From positions 1,488,001-1,552,000 of the forward strand of contig CAVYPZ010000003.1 of the NCBI GenBank assembly GCA_963770535.1: DNA of 64,000 nt. The letters run 5' to 3'. The notes below the pieces were generated by a model. That model saw only the letters and a program-made list of their open reading frames with translations. It was not told where the DNA came from and did no database searches. Shown piece after piece: positions 31,168 through 39,060 of this stretch. This DNA comes from RYN-230 sp963770535. Lineage in GTDB: Bacteria > Actinomycetota > Actinomycetes > Streptosporangiales > Streptosporangiaceae. The translations under genes and the position numbers were made by a program. The stretch's first letter is position 1. Each line of letters starts with the position of its first letter.

Positions 31168-31446
31168 ATGGCCATCGAAGTCCGCATTCCGACGATCCTG
31201 CGTACCTACACCGGCGGCGCCAAGGCGGTGGAGGGTTCCGGGAGCACGCTCGCCGAGCTCATCGGCGACCTGGACGCCCAGTACGGCGGGCTCCGCGACC
31301 GGCTGCAGGACGAGTCGGGGCTGCGCCGGTTCGTCAACGTGTACCTCAACGACGAGGACGTGCGCTTCCTCGGCGGCCTGGAGACGCCGGTCAAGGACGG
31401 TGACACGGTGACCGTGCTGCCGGCCGTGGCGGGCGGGGCGGGCTGA
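31168..31446 (+). CDS. cysO: CysO-like sulfur carrier (MoaD/ThiS fold)
   Basis: A 92-residue ubiquitin-fold sulfur carrier. AIEVRIPTILRTYTGGAKAVEGSGSTLAELI, VYLNDEDVRFLGGLETPVKDGDTVTVLPAVAGG are typical of CysO, whose C-terminal Gly-Gly becomes a thiocarboxylate used by CysM. Here the gene ends AVAGGAG: two residues follow the GG. Activation would therefore need trimming, or the terminus is non-standard. It stands between the JAMM peptidase and cysM, 17 bases before cysM. Confidence 0.9.
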   Translation: MAIEVRIPTILRTYTGGAKAVEGSGSTLAELIGDLDAQYGGLRDRLQDESGLRRFVNVYLNDEDVRFLGGLETPVKDGDTVTVLPAVAGGAG

Positions 31447-31463
31447 CCCGCCCGGGAGAGCCC

Positions 31464-32410
31464 ATGCGTTACGACTCACTGCTGGACAGCCTCGGCCATA
31501 CGCCCCTGGTCGGGCTGCCGAGGCTGTCTCCCGCACCCGACGTGCGGCTGTGGGCCAAGCTGGAAGACCGCAACCCCACCGGCTCGGTCAAGGACCGCGC
31601 CGCCTTCTTCATGATCGAGCAGGCCGAGAAGGATGGGCTGCTCGCACCGGGAACCACGATCCTGGAACCCACATCGGGGAACACGGGGATCTCCCTGGCC
31701 ATGGTCGCGCACCTGCGCGGCTACACCATGATCTGCGTGATGCCGGAGAACACGTCGGTGGAACGGCGGCAGATCCTGGAGATGTTCGGGGCGAAGATCA
31801 TCTTCTCCCCGGCGGCGGGCGGTTCCAACGAGGCCGTCCGCGTCGCCCGGCAGCTGGCCGGTGAGCACCCCGACTGGGTCATGCTCTACCAGTACGGCAA
31901 CGAGGCGAACGCACGGGCCCACTATGAGACCACGGGCCCGGAGATCCTGGCTGACCTGCCCGGCATCACGCACTTCGTGGCCGGGCTGGGCACCACCGGG
32001 ACCCTGATGGGCACCGGGCGCTTCCTGCGCGAGCGGGTGCCGGGGATCTCGATCGTGGCCGCCGAGCCCCGGTACGGCGAGCTGGTCTACGGCCTGCGCA
32101 ACATCGACGAGGGATTCGTGCCCGAGCTGTACGACGAATCGGTGCTGACCACCCGGTTCTCGGTCTCGTCGGTGGATGCGCTGCGCCGGACCCGCGAGCT
32201 CCTCGACCAGGAGGGCATCTTCGCCGGCATCTCGGCGGGCGGCGCCCTGCACGCGGCCCTGGGCATGGCGGCGAAGGCGCAGGCGGCGGGCCAGCGGGCC
32301 GATATCGCGTTCGTGGTCGCCGACGGCGGCTGGAAATATCTATCCACAGGCGCCTATCCGGCACCCTGGCTGAGGCCGAGGCGCGGCTGGAAGGCCAGCT
32401 GTGGGCCTGA
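31464..32410 (+). CDS. cysM: CysM, CysO-dependent cysteine synthase (3'-end frameshift)
   Basis: A PLP-dependent cysteine synthase of the CysM type, using CysO thiocarboxylate with O-phosphoserine in mycobacteria. The PLP Lys is in NPTGSVKDRAAF, the substrate loop is EPTSGNTGISLA, and the phosphate cradle is GLGTTGTLMGTG. The frame is uninterrupted to KYLSTGAY; then homology jumps to another frame reading SGTLAEAEARLEGQLWA and the TGA at 32408-32410. One base appears missing near 32356. Without correction the frame runs on to 32495 with an unrelated tail. The C-terminus is where CysM closes over its active site, so the lesion, if real, would matter. Confidence 0.92.
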
Positions 32411-32416
32411 GCTTCT

Positions 32417-32432
32417 CCGCAACGAAAACCGT
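32417..32432 (-). repeat. Dispersed 16-mer, copy 2
   Basis: On the minus strand ACGGTTTTCGTTGCGG, one mismatch from ATGGTTTTCGTTGCGG at 63051 and two from the copy at 4152. It begins seven bases after the corrected cysM stop. Confidence 0.5.
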
Positions 32433-32494
32433 CCCCCGTCTCCCCAGCCCCGGCTCATCACCGCACGGGGAATTCATCCCGGCGCCGCGCTCTG

Positions 32495-33298
32495 ATGGGC
32501 GCCTTCGACGAGGCCATCGAGGCCCGGCAGGTCGGCGAGGGCCGGTATGAGATCCAGCCCGACGAGCGCTTTGCCATCGCGGGGGCGGTGAACGGCGGGG
32601 TGCTCCTGGCGAGCGTGCTGCGGGCCGTGCTGGACTCCTCCCCGCACCCGTATCCCATTGCGACCAGCGCGCACTTCCTCCGCGCGCCCCAGCCCGGACG
32701 CGCGCACGTCGAGGTGGAGTGGCTCAAGCACGGCAAGGTCGCCGCCACCGCCCGGGCCACCCTGGTCCAGGGGGGCAAGCCCATGCTGGAGACCACGGTC
32801 ACCACCGGCGCCCTGGGTGATCCCGACGATGTCAGCGGCCTGTCCTGGACCGGTGAGCCACCGCGGCTCCCGCCCATCGCGATGTGCCGCGACATCCAGG
32901 ACGCGCAGGGACCACGGGCCTTCAGCGGTTACGCCAGGCAGGTCGACATCCGGCTCGACCCGGCCACGCTCGGCTGGACCCGCGGCGAGCCGTCCGGGAT
33001 CCCCGAGATGCGCGGGTACTTCCAGCTGCGTGAACAGCGCGAGCCGGACGCCTACCTGCTTGCGCTGGCCGTGGATTCGCTGCCGCCCGTGGTATTCGGC
33101 ATCGAGGTAGTCGGCTGGTCGCCCACGGTCGAGCTGACCTGGTACATGCGGGCCGTGCCGGCCCCCGGCGAGCTCCGGGTCGCGGCCCGGTGCCGGCACG
33201 TCAGCGGCGGCTGGTTCGACGAGGAAGCCGAGGTCTGGGACAGCGCGGGCCGGCTGGTCGCGCAGAGCCGCCAGATCGCCCTGGTCGGGCGGTCCTGA
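32495..33298 (+). CDS. Acyl-CoA thioesterase family protein (double hotdog)
   Basis: A 267-residue TesB-like double-hotdog protein. The first hotdog has RYEIQPDERFAIAGAVNGGVLLASVLRAV and HFLRAPQPGRAHVEVEWLKHGKVAATARATLVQGGKPM, where NGG and the substrate strand are typical. The second half has RGYFQLREQREPDAYLLALAVDSLPPVVFG and the C-terminal strand RVAARCRHVSGGWFDEEAEVWDSAGRLVAQSRQIAL. Members hydrolyse acyl-CoA thioesters; the chain length is not predictable. ATG 32495 is used. In many relatives other genes stand between cysM and the next hydrolase, so this placement may be lineage-specific. Confidence 0.85.
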   Translation: MGAFDEAIEARQVGEGRYEIQPDERFAIAGAVNGGVLLASVLRAVLDSSPHPYPIATSAHFLRAPQPGRAHVEVEWLKHGKVAATARATLVQGGKPMLETTVTTGALGDPDDVSGLSWTGEPPRLPPIAMCRDIQDAQGPRAFSGYARQVDIRLDPATLGWTRGEPSGIPEMRGYFQLREQREPDAYLLALAVDSLPPVVFGIEVVGWSPTVELTWYMRAVPAPGELRVAARCRHVSGGWFDEEAEVWDSAGRLVAQSRQIALVGRS

Positions 33299-33332
33299 GC
33301 ACCCGGCCGCCTGCCGCGTAACCTAGGGGACC

Positions 33333-34082
33333 GTGCGCCTCACCATCATCGGCTGCAGCGGGTCCTTTCCCGGGCCGGACAGTCCCGCCTCCTGCTACCT
33401 GATCGAGGAACAGGGCTTCCGGCTCCTGCTCGACCTGGGCAACGGGGCCCTCGGGACCCTGCAACGGCACGCGGGCCTCTACGAGATCGACGCGGTCTGC
33501 CTGTCCCACCTGCATCCCGACCATTGCCTGGACATGACGGGCTACTGGGTGGCGAGGACCTATGCGCCGGGCTCCCCGTACCCGCGGATTCCCGTCCATG
33601 GCCCGCCCGGCACCGCCCGGCGGCTGGCCCGCGCCCAGGGCGTATCCGGGGAAGAGGAGATGACCGGGGCGTTCGAGTTTCACGAGCTGAGGCCGGGCCC
33701 GCTGGAGATCGGGCCATTCCGGCTCACGCTGGCCCACATGAACCACCCGGTCGAGACGTTCGGGTTCCGGATCGAGGCTGGTGGCCGGGCCCTGGCCTAC
33801 TCGGCCGACACCGGTGAGTCAGCCGCGCTGGCCGGCCTGGCCCGCGGGACGGACGTGATGCTGTGCGAGGCCTCGTTCACCGACGGCCCGGACCTGCCCG
33901 AGGGCCTGCACCTGACCGCCCGGCAGGCCGGGGAGTACGCGGCGGGGGCCGGTGCCGGGCAGCTGATCCTGACCCACCTGGTGCCCTGGAACGACCGCGA
34001 CCGCAGCCGCGAGGAGGCCCGGGCCGCCTTCGGCGGGCCGCTCACCCTGGCCACGTCAGGCCTGGTCGTGGATCTGGGCTGA
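33333..34082 (+). CDS. MBL-fold metallohydrolase (RNase Z/phosphodiesterase-like)
   Basis: A 249-residue metallo-beta-lactamase-fold hydrolase. The metal motif HLHPDH is in CLSHLHPDHCLDMTG, further ligands are His in AHMNHPVETFGFRIE, Asp in AYSADTGESAALA, and His in LILTHLVPW. The N-terminal LTIIGCSGSFPGPDSPASCYLIEE is typical of actinobacterial members located before rph. The fold includes RNase Z and cyclic-nucleotide phosphodiesterases; the substrate is unknown. GTG 33333 is used. An epimerase and an AbiEi-like gene now separate it from rph. Confidence 0.9.
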   Translation: MRLTIIGCSGSFPGPDSPASCYLIEEQGFRLLLDLGNGALGTLQRHAGLYEIDAVCLSHLHPDHCLDMTGYWVARTYAPGSPYPRIPVHGPPGTARRLARAQGVSGEEEMTGAFEFHELRPGPLEIGPFRLTLAHMNHPVETFGFRIEAGGRALAYSADTGESAALAGLARGTDVMLCEASFTDGPDLPEGLHLTARQAGEYAAGAGAGQLILTHLVPWNDRDRSREEARAAFGGPLTLATSGLVVDLG

Positions 34083-34119
34083 GCCAGGCGCGGGTGCCCA
34101 GCGCCTAGGATGGCAAAGC

Positions 34120-35058
34120 ATGCGGGTACTCGTGACCGGCGGGGCCGGGTTCATCGGATCCCATCTCACCGACGCGTTCCTGGCCAGGGGCGATGAGGTG
34201 ATCGTGGTCGATGATCTGTCCACGGGCCGCGCCGGCCGCCTCGACGAGCATGCCTGGCTGCACAAGCTCAGCATTACCGACGCCGCCTCGCTCGGCGAGA
34301 TCGTCCGGGGCACCCGGCCCGAGCTGATCTGCCACCTGGCCGCCCACATCGACGTGCGGACCTCGGTGGACGCCCCGGCACAGGACGCCCAGGTGAACGT
34401 GGTCGGCACGGTCAACGTGCTGGAGGCGGCCCGCGCGACCGGGGCCCGGGTGCTGTTCGGCTCCTCGGGCGGCACCCTCTACGGCCGCAACGCCCCGATC
34501 CCGTCCCGGGAGGACGTGCTGCCGCTGCCCGAATCCCCGGTCGGTATCGCCAAGTACTGCGCGGAGCAGTACATCGGCCTGTACAACCGGCTGCACGGTA
34601 CCCGGCACTCGATACTGCGGCTGGCCAATGTGTACGGGCCGCGCCAGGATCCCGGCGGGGACGCCGGGGTGATTACCATCTTCTGCGGTTGTGTCCTGGC
34701 CGGGGACGACCTGCCCCTGTACGGGGACGGCTCGCAGACCCGCGACTACGTGTACGTCGGTGATGCGGTGAGCGCCTTTCTCGCCGCCGCGGACGCGGGG
34801 CGTCCCGGGACATGGAACATCGGCACCGGCGTGGAGGTCAGCGTCCTGGACATCGTGGCGATCATCGGCGACGTGGCAGGGCATGCCGTCCCGGCCCGGC
34901 CCGGGCAGCCCCGGGCGGGGGAGTTGCCGCGCAGTTCGCTGGCCGTGGACCGGGTGGCCAGGGACCTGGACTGGCAGGCGCTGACGCCGCTGGCGGCGGG
35001 GATCGGGACGGTGTACCGCTGGATCGAGGCCGGAGCGCCCGACCGCGCAGGGTGCTAG
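34120..35058 (+). CDS. NAD-dependent epimerase (GalE-like), active-site Tyr replaced by Val
   Basis: A 312-residue nucleotide-sugar-epimerase-like extended SDR. The Rossmann loop is TGGAGFIGSHL, DDLSTGR is the typical sugar-epimerase segment, and SILRLANVYGPRQDP, GDGSQTRDYVYVGDAV and WNIGTG complete the family pattern. The Tyr of YxxxK, expected in SPYGxxK, is Val here (PLPESPVGIAKYCAEQY) while the Lys is kept. Loss of the catalytic base should cripple classic 4-epimerase chemistry, as also seen in the epimerase at 327. ATG 34120 is used. The role is likely cell-envelope sugar metabolism if active. Confidence 0.87.
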   Translation: MRVLVTGGAGFIGSHLTDAFLARGDEVIVVDDLSTGRAGRLDEHAWLHKLSITDAASLGEIVRGTRPELICHLAAHIDVRTSVDAPAQDAQVNVVGTVNVLEAARATGARVLFGSSGGTLYGRNAPIPSREDVLPLPESPVGIAKYCAEQYIGLYNRLHGTRHSILRLANVYGPRQDPGGDAGVITIFCGCVLAGDDLPLYGDGSQTRDYVYVGDAVSAFLAAADAGRPGTWNIGTGVEVSVLDIVAIIGDVAGHAVPARPGQPRAGELPRSSLAVDRVARDLDWQALTPLAAGIGTVYRWIEAGAPDRAGC

Positions 35059-35102
35059 CTCGGGGGGCGGTATTAAGCCGGGGCCCGAGCCCCCCGGAAC
35101 CC

Positions 35103-36075
35103 TCAACTTGCCCGCCCCCTGCGCTCGTCGCCTGCGGCGGGTGCCGGGGTTGGCCAGCTCGCGCCGGAACGGCGGAAGGCCACCTGGATCGCGTCCACGA
35201 CCTGGGCCGGGACCCGGGTGATCTCGGGCCAGGTGAAGTGCACGACCTCGTATCCTGCGGCGCGCAGCCGGCCGTCGCGCTCGAGTTGCGCGCGGGCCCG
35301 GGCCGGGTTCTGGTACTTCAGCGCCCCGTCGGCCTCGCCGATCGTGCGGTAGTGCCGCCAGAGGAAGTCGGCCCGGCCGATGACCTCGCCGTCGTCGCCG
35401 ACCCAGACCTGCAGGTCCGGCGGCGGCAGGCCGGCCTGATGGAACACCACCCGGCTGAGGGACTCCAGCACCGACTCCGCGCGGGCGTCGCTGAACGCGG
35501 CCACCTCGCGGGCCCGCCGAAGGCCCGGCCACCGCGCGCAGTCCGCGATGACCGCGGCGAGCGCGCCTTCCGACGTCAGCCCGGCATGGAGAGCCGAGTC
35601 GGCCACTGCCACGCCCTGGGCGAACGGCAGCGCACGGGCCAAGTCGATCACGGTCCTCGGCACCGAGGTGAGCAGCACGCCGCGGTGGCTGACCACATGA
35701 TCCGCAGGCAGCGCAGCCACGTGGACCAGGACGCCCAGCCGGGCGGTGTGGCCGCCCAGGGCGCCGGGAGCACGGGTAATCTCCGTGACCTGCTCCAGAT
35801 CGCGGCCCACCAGGCCAAGCCCGTACAGCTGGGCTGCTGAACGATGGCTTCCCACCGACTGCGAGCCCGTGGCTGAGAGGGTAGCGGCCAGGCGGAGCAG
35901 CTGCTGACCGGCGAGCCTGGTCTTCATGTCGCGCGGGCCGCGGACGAGGGAGGTGACGGTGGCCGTCGGCGCGTACACTCCCGGCCTGCACCAGGCACAG
36001 GGTCCCGTCCCTGGCCATCCGCCGGATCCGCCCCGCCGATAATCCCCCGGCCAGCAGCTCGGCCGTGGTCTTCAC
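35103..36075 (-). CDS. AbiEi-type antitoxin domain with DUF559-like C-terminus, frameshifted
   Basis: A protein of about 323 residues. The N-terminal wHTH from GTG 36075 reads KTTAELLAGGLSAGRIRRMARDGTLCLVQAG, then homology switches frame to VYAPTATVTSLVRGPRDMKTRLAGQQLLRLAA and continues. Dropping one base at 35979 restores a single frame. The middle is AbiEi-like (GVLLTSVPRTVIDLARALPFAQGVAVADSAL). The C-terminus is DUF559-like, a Vsr/restriction-endonuclease-like fold (VIGRADFLWRHYRTIGEADGALKY then LRAAGYEVVHFTWPEI). No AbiEii toxin neighbour exists, so this is an orphan. Such genes are very common in actinobacteria; DNA binding is likely and nuclease activity speculative. Confidence 0.75.
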
Positions 36076-36086
36076 GCCACTCGGTC

Positions 36087-36148
36087 GGCTCTCCACCCCT
36101 CCAGGCTGACCGTGGCCGCCGACATTTCGGCCTTCCACCCCTCCAGGC
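36087..36148 (-). promoter_or_regulatory. Direct repeats CTGGAGGGGTGGA-N2-GCCGA upstream of AbiEi-like gene
   Basis: On the minus strand the 20-mer appears at 36106-36087 and again at 36148-36129, with two internal differences and a 42-base period. The near copy ends 12 bases before the GTG at 36075 and could also contribute the ribosome site. Direct repeats beside a wHTH gene suggest autoregulation. Confidence 0.5.
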
Positions 36149-36167
36149 AGGGCCCGCCAACGTGACA

Positions 36168-36231
36168 TTTCCTACGTGACGTGCGCGCGAGTGGGTGATT
36201 TGTCTGGTTATGGCGCACGCTCCGTAGGAAA
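36168..36231. other. Long two-stage hairpin upstream of rph
   Basis: TTTCCTACG (36168-36176) pairs with CGTAGGAAA (36223-36231). Inside it CGTGCGC (36180-36186) pairs with GCGCACG (36213-36219), separated by symmetric three-base loops, leaving a 26-base apical loop. It could be a structured leader or a small palindromic repeat element. It lies 87 bases before the rph start. Confidence 0.5.
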
Positions 36232-36317
36232 AGTCGCCCAGGACTGGCTGAGGAGGGGAGGGGGTAGTGCCGCGTGGACAGGCCGAGCCGTGGCCGCCGG
36301 TCGGTAGGGTGGCGTGC

Positions 36318-37052
36318 ATGTCCCGACCCGATGGGCGCAGCAACGCGTCGCTGCGCGAGATACGGATGACCCGCGGCTGGCTGGACCACGCGGAAGGCTC
36401 GGTGCTGGTGGAGTACGGGGCGACCCGGGTGCTCTGCGCGGCGAGCGCCACCGAGGAGGTGCCGCGGTGGCGGCGCGGCAGTGGCCTGGGCTGGGTGACC
36501 GCCGAGTACGCGATGCTGCCCCGCGCCACCAACACCCGCGGCGACCGGGAGTCGGTCAAGGGCCGGATCGGCGGCCGGACGCACGAGATCTCCCGGCTCA
36601 TCGGCCGGTCCCTGCGGGCCTGCGTGGACACCAAGGCCCTCGGCGAGAACACGATCGTCATCGACTGTGACGTGCTGCAGGCCGACGGCGGCACCCGGAC
36701 CGCCGCGATCACCGGGGGATACGTCGCGCTGGCCGACGCCGTGGCGTGGCTGCGCGGCCGCAAGCGCCTCAAGGGCGACCCGCTCGTCGGGTCGGTGGCC
36801 GCGGTCAGCGTCGGCATCGTGGACGGCCAGCCCCGCCTCGACCTGAACTACGAGGAGGACTCCGCCGCGCAGACCGACATGAACGTCGTTTGCACCGGCG
36901 AGGGCGACTTCGTGGAGATCCAGGGCACCGCGGAGCAGGAGCCGTTCAGCCGCGATCTCCTGGGCGAGCTACTCGATCTCGGGGTCGCGGGCTGCGCCCA
37001 GCTCACCCGGATCCAGCAGGAGGCCCTCGCCCGCGACCTGACGGGGCGGTGA
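36318..37052 (+). CDS. rph: Ribonuclease PH
   Basis: A 244-residue phosphate-dependent 3'-5' exoribonuclease that trims tRNA and rRNA ends. SRPDGRSNASLREIRMTRGWLDHAEGSVLVEYGATRVLCAASATEEVP is the family N-terminus; the phosphate-site and catalytic region is LPRATNTRGDRESVKGRIGGRTHEISRLIGRSLRACVD. The metal-site acids lie in VIDCDVLQADGGTRTAAITG and LDLNYEEDSAAQTDMNVV. ATG 36318 is chosen because the family motif follows directly. It ends four bases before rdgB, a common actinobacterial pair. Confidence 0.96.
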   Translation: MSRPDGRSNASLREIRMTRGWLDHAEGSVLVEYGATRVLCAASATEEVPRWRRGSGLGWVTAEYAMLPRATNTRGDRESVKGRIGGRTHEISRLIGRSLRACVDTKALGENTIVIDCDVLQADGGTRTAAITGGYVALADAVAWLRGRKRLKGDPLVGSVAAVSVGIVDGQPRLDLNYEEDSAAQTDMNVVCTGEGDFVEIQGTAEQEPFSRDLLGELLDLGVAGCAQLTRIQQEALARDLTGR

Positions 37053-37056
37053 GCCC

Positions 37057-37662
37057 GTGGGCAGCAGGCTGATCCTGGCGACCCGGAACCCGGAGAAGCT
37101 CCGGGAGCTCCGCCGCATCCTGGAAGCCGGGCGGGTCCCCGTGGACGTCGGTGACCTGGATGAATTCCCGGACATGCCCGAGGTGGCCGAGACCGGGCTC
37201 ACGTTCACCGACAACGCGCTGCTCAAGGCCCGCGCGGTGGCCGCCTTCACCGGCCTGCCCGCGGTGGCCGAGGACTCCGGCCTGTGCGTCGACGCACTGA
37301 ACGGGATGCCCGGCGTGCTGTCCGCGCGCTGGTCTGGCCGGCACGGGGACGATTCCGCCAACCTGCAGCTGGTGCTGGGCCAGATGGCCGACATCCCGGC
37401 CGGGCACCGGGGCGCGCACTTCGCCTGCGCCGCCGCGCTCGTGCTGCCGTCCGGAACCGAGCACGTGACCGAGGGCGTCGTGGACGGGGTGCTGACGACC
37501 GCGCCGCGGGGCACCAACGGTTTCGGGTATGACCCGATCTTCGCCCCGGAGGGGTACCAGGTCACCACGGCCGAGATGAGCCCCGCAGAGAAGGACAAGA
37601 TCTCTCACCGTGGCCGGGCCCTCCGCCACCTGGCCCCCATCATCGCGGCCCTGCTCGGCTAG
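37057..37662 (+). CDS. rdgB: Non-canonical purine NTP (XTP/dITP) pyrophosphatase
   Basis: A 201-residue HAM1/RdgB pyrophosphatase that removes ITP, XTP and their deoxy forms from the nucleotide pool. RLILATRNPEKLRELRRIL carries the T/SxNxxK motif, then FTDNALLKARAVAAFTGLPAVAEDSGLCVDALNGMPGVLSARWSG with the catalytic Asp, and GTNGFGYDPIFAPEG, EKDKISHRGRAL. GTG 37057 is used. It follows rph directly and ends at a strong hairpin shared with the convergent lipoprotein gene. Confidence 0.95.
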   Translation: MGSRLILATRNPEKLRELRRILEAGRVPVDVGDLDEFPDMPEVAETGLTFTDNALLKARAVAAFTGLPAVAEDSGLCVDALNGMPGVLSARWSGRHGDDSANLQLVLGQMADIPAGHRGAHFACAAALVLPSGTEHVTEGVVDGVLTTAPRGTNGFGYDPIFAPEGYQVTTAEMSPAEKDKISHRGRALRHLAPIIAALLG

Positions 37663-37724
37663 CCGGCTCCCGCCGCGGCGGGCGGGCCTGGTACCCGACC
37701 CGGAAGCGCCCCGGAACGCGGAAC

Positions 37725-37768
37725 GGCCCGCCGGTCCCGGGAGCGTCGCCTCCGGGGACCGGCGGGCC
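37725..37768. terminator. Bidirectional hairpin terminator, 14-bp perfect arms
   Basis: GGCCCGCCGGTCCC (37725-37738) and GGGACCGGCGGGCC (37755-37768) form a very stable stem between the convergent rdgB and lipoprotein genes. No U-tract follows, as is common in actinobacteria. Confidence 0.75.
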
Positions 37769-37793
37769 TGCCGCTGCGGTCAGTCCGCGCAGG

Positions 37794-38864
37794 TCACCAG
37801 TGCGTGGGACCTGCCCCGGTCGGTACCGGGGTCGGTGTGCCGGGCACACCCGCGGTGCTGGTCGGCACCGGCGCCGGTGCCGACCCCATGGTGGGGGTGG
37901 TGGTCACGGTCGGGTGGGCCGTCGGCGTGACCGTCATGCTCGGCGCCGGCGTCGGCGTGGTGCCGCCCAGGACGAAGATCAGCGCAGGCGGGGGCATCAC
38001 GACGTGCACCGGCCGGTTGATCGCGGTGATCACCAGGGTGATCGTGATCCGGGTGTTGTCGCCGACCTCGATCAGGATCAGCTTCCGCACCACATGCGCC
38101 GGGTCCACCCAGGCGCGGAACCGCGTCATGCCGATGCCGCTGTTCATCACCGACTGCATGCCCGGCCGGAGGCTGGAGTTCAGGCTGGGCAGCACGCTGG
38201 AGAGCATGTAATGGCCGCCCCACTGCGACATCCGCGAGCCGTCCATCATCGAGTGGCCCATCATGCGGACGTTCGAGGCCTGGCTGAACAGCGGGATCTG
38301 CACCAGCGGGCTGCTGGTCGAGAGCAGGCCGAGCAGCGGGCCGAGGTTCAGGCCGGAGGTGGCGCTCATCGAGTTCATCGAGCCCATCACCCACGGCTTC
38401 CCGAAGGCGCTCATCATGAACGGGCTCTTCACGTACGCCATGCCGTTCGCCAGGATCACCCGGATGCGCCCGAGCGCGCCGGCGTTGGCGTGCAGCGACA
38501 TGACCGGGGCAGGCGTGGTCACCTCGCGCAGGGTGCCGGTCACGGTCGCGTTCAGGGCCCCGGTGGCCTGGATCTCCACGTCCGCGTCGAACGACCTGAT
38601 CTGCTGGGTCTGCTGCGCCGCCAGCGACAGCGCCGAGGATGACGACGACATCCCGCCCTGCGAGCCTCCCGGGGAGCCGCTGCTGGCGTAGACGCCTGGC
38701 TTGCACCCGGCGACGGTGATGGCCGCTGCTGCCGCTATGGCCGCGAAGCCGAGCGGGCGCAGGGCCCCGGCCGGCCCGCCGAAGCGCGCAGGGCGGGCAG
38801 GCCGGTCCTGGGCCGCCCCCGGCTGGGGAGCGCCCGGCCGGCGGGCCTTCAAGTGCGAGAACAC
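37794..38864 (-). CDS. LppX/LprG-like lipoprotein with Met-rich core and Pro/Thr tail
   Basis: A 356-residue envelope lipoprotein. After a long basic N-terminus, the hydrophobic stretch LGFAAIAAAAAITVAGC ends in a lipobox (VAGC). The body resembles the LppX/LprAFG family: LAAQQTQQIRSFDADVEIQATGALNATVTGTLREV, FRAWVDPAHVVRKLILIEVGDNTRITITLVITAIN. The middle is unusually rich in Met (FMMSAFGKPWVMGSMNSMS, RMMGHSMMDGSRMSQW), and the C-terminal 60 residues are Pro/Thr-rich. LppX relatives bind and carry lipids at the mycobacterial envelope. GTG 38864 has AAGGAGGACC upstream. A metal-binding role for the Met-rich part is only a possibility. Confidence 0.75.
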   Translation of the reverse strand: MFSHLKARRPGAPQPGAAQDRPARPARFGGPAGALRPLGFAAIAAAAAITVAGCKPGVYASSGSPGGSQGGMSSSSSALSLAAQQTQQIRSFDADVEIQATGALNATVTGTLREVTTPAPVMSLHANAGALGRIRVILANGMAYVKSPFMMSAFGKPWVMGSMNSMSATSGLNLGPLLGLLSTSSPLVQIPLFSQASNVRMMGHSMMDGSRMSQWGGHYMLSSVLPSLNSSLRPGMQSVMNSGIGMTRFRAWVDPAHVVRKLILIEVGDNTRITITLVITAINRPVHVVMPPPALIFVLGGTTPTPAPSMTVTPTAHPTVTTTPTMGSAPAPVPTSTAGVPGTPTPVPTGAGPTHW

Positions 38865-39060
38865 GCTTGGTCCTCCTTGGGTTGGCGATTGCCCTACTGT
38901 CATGTGATTTCGTGCAATCCCCCGCCACCCGTCGTGGACTCTACGCGCGGCCTGCCGCCATCCACGTGGCCTGCGCAGACTGCGTAAGCCGGTCGTAATA
39001 AGGTCACCCGCGGCCCTCCCGGGCCGGTAACGTGGACTCGTCTTTCCGGAGGGAGCGCAC
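38865..39060. other. Divergent gap lipoprotein / bcp
   Basis: About 200 bases containing both divergent promoters and the bcp ribosome site (GGAGGGAG). A CTGCGCAGACTGCG repeat-like motif lies near 38975. No gene seen. Confidence 0.4.

Noticed and set aside
31439..31446. Reading the CysO end as a simple assembly error that adds two codons
   Set aside because: The extra bases would have to change more than one position to give a GG-stop; I therefore report the extension as seen.
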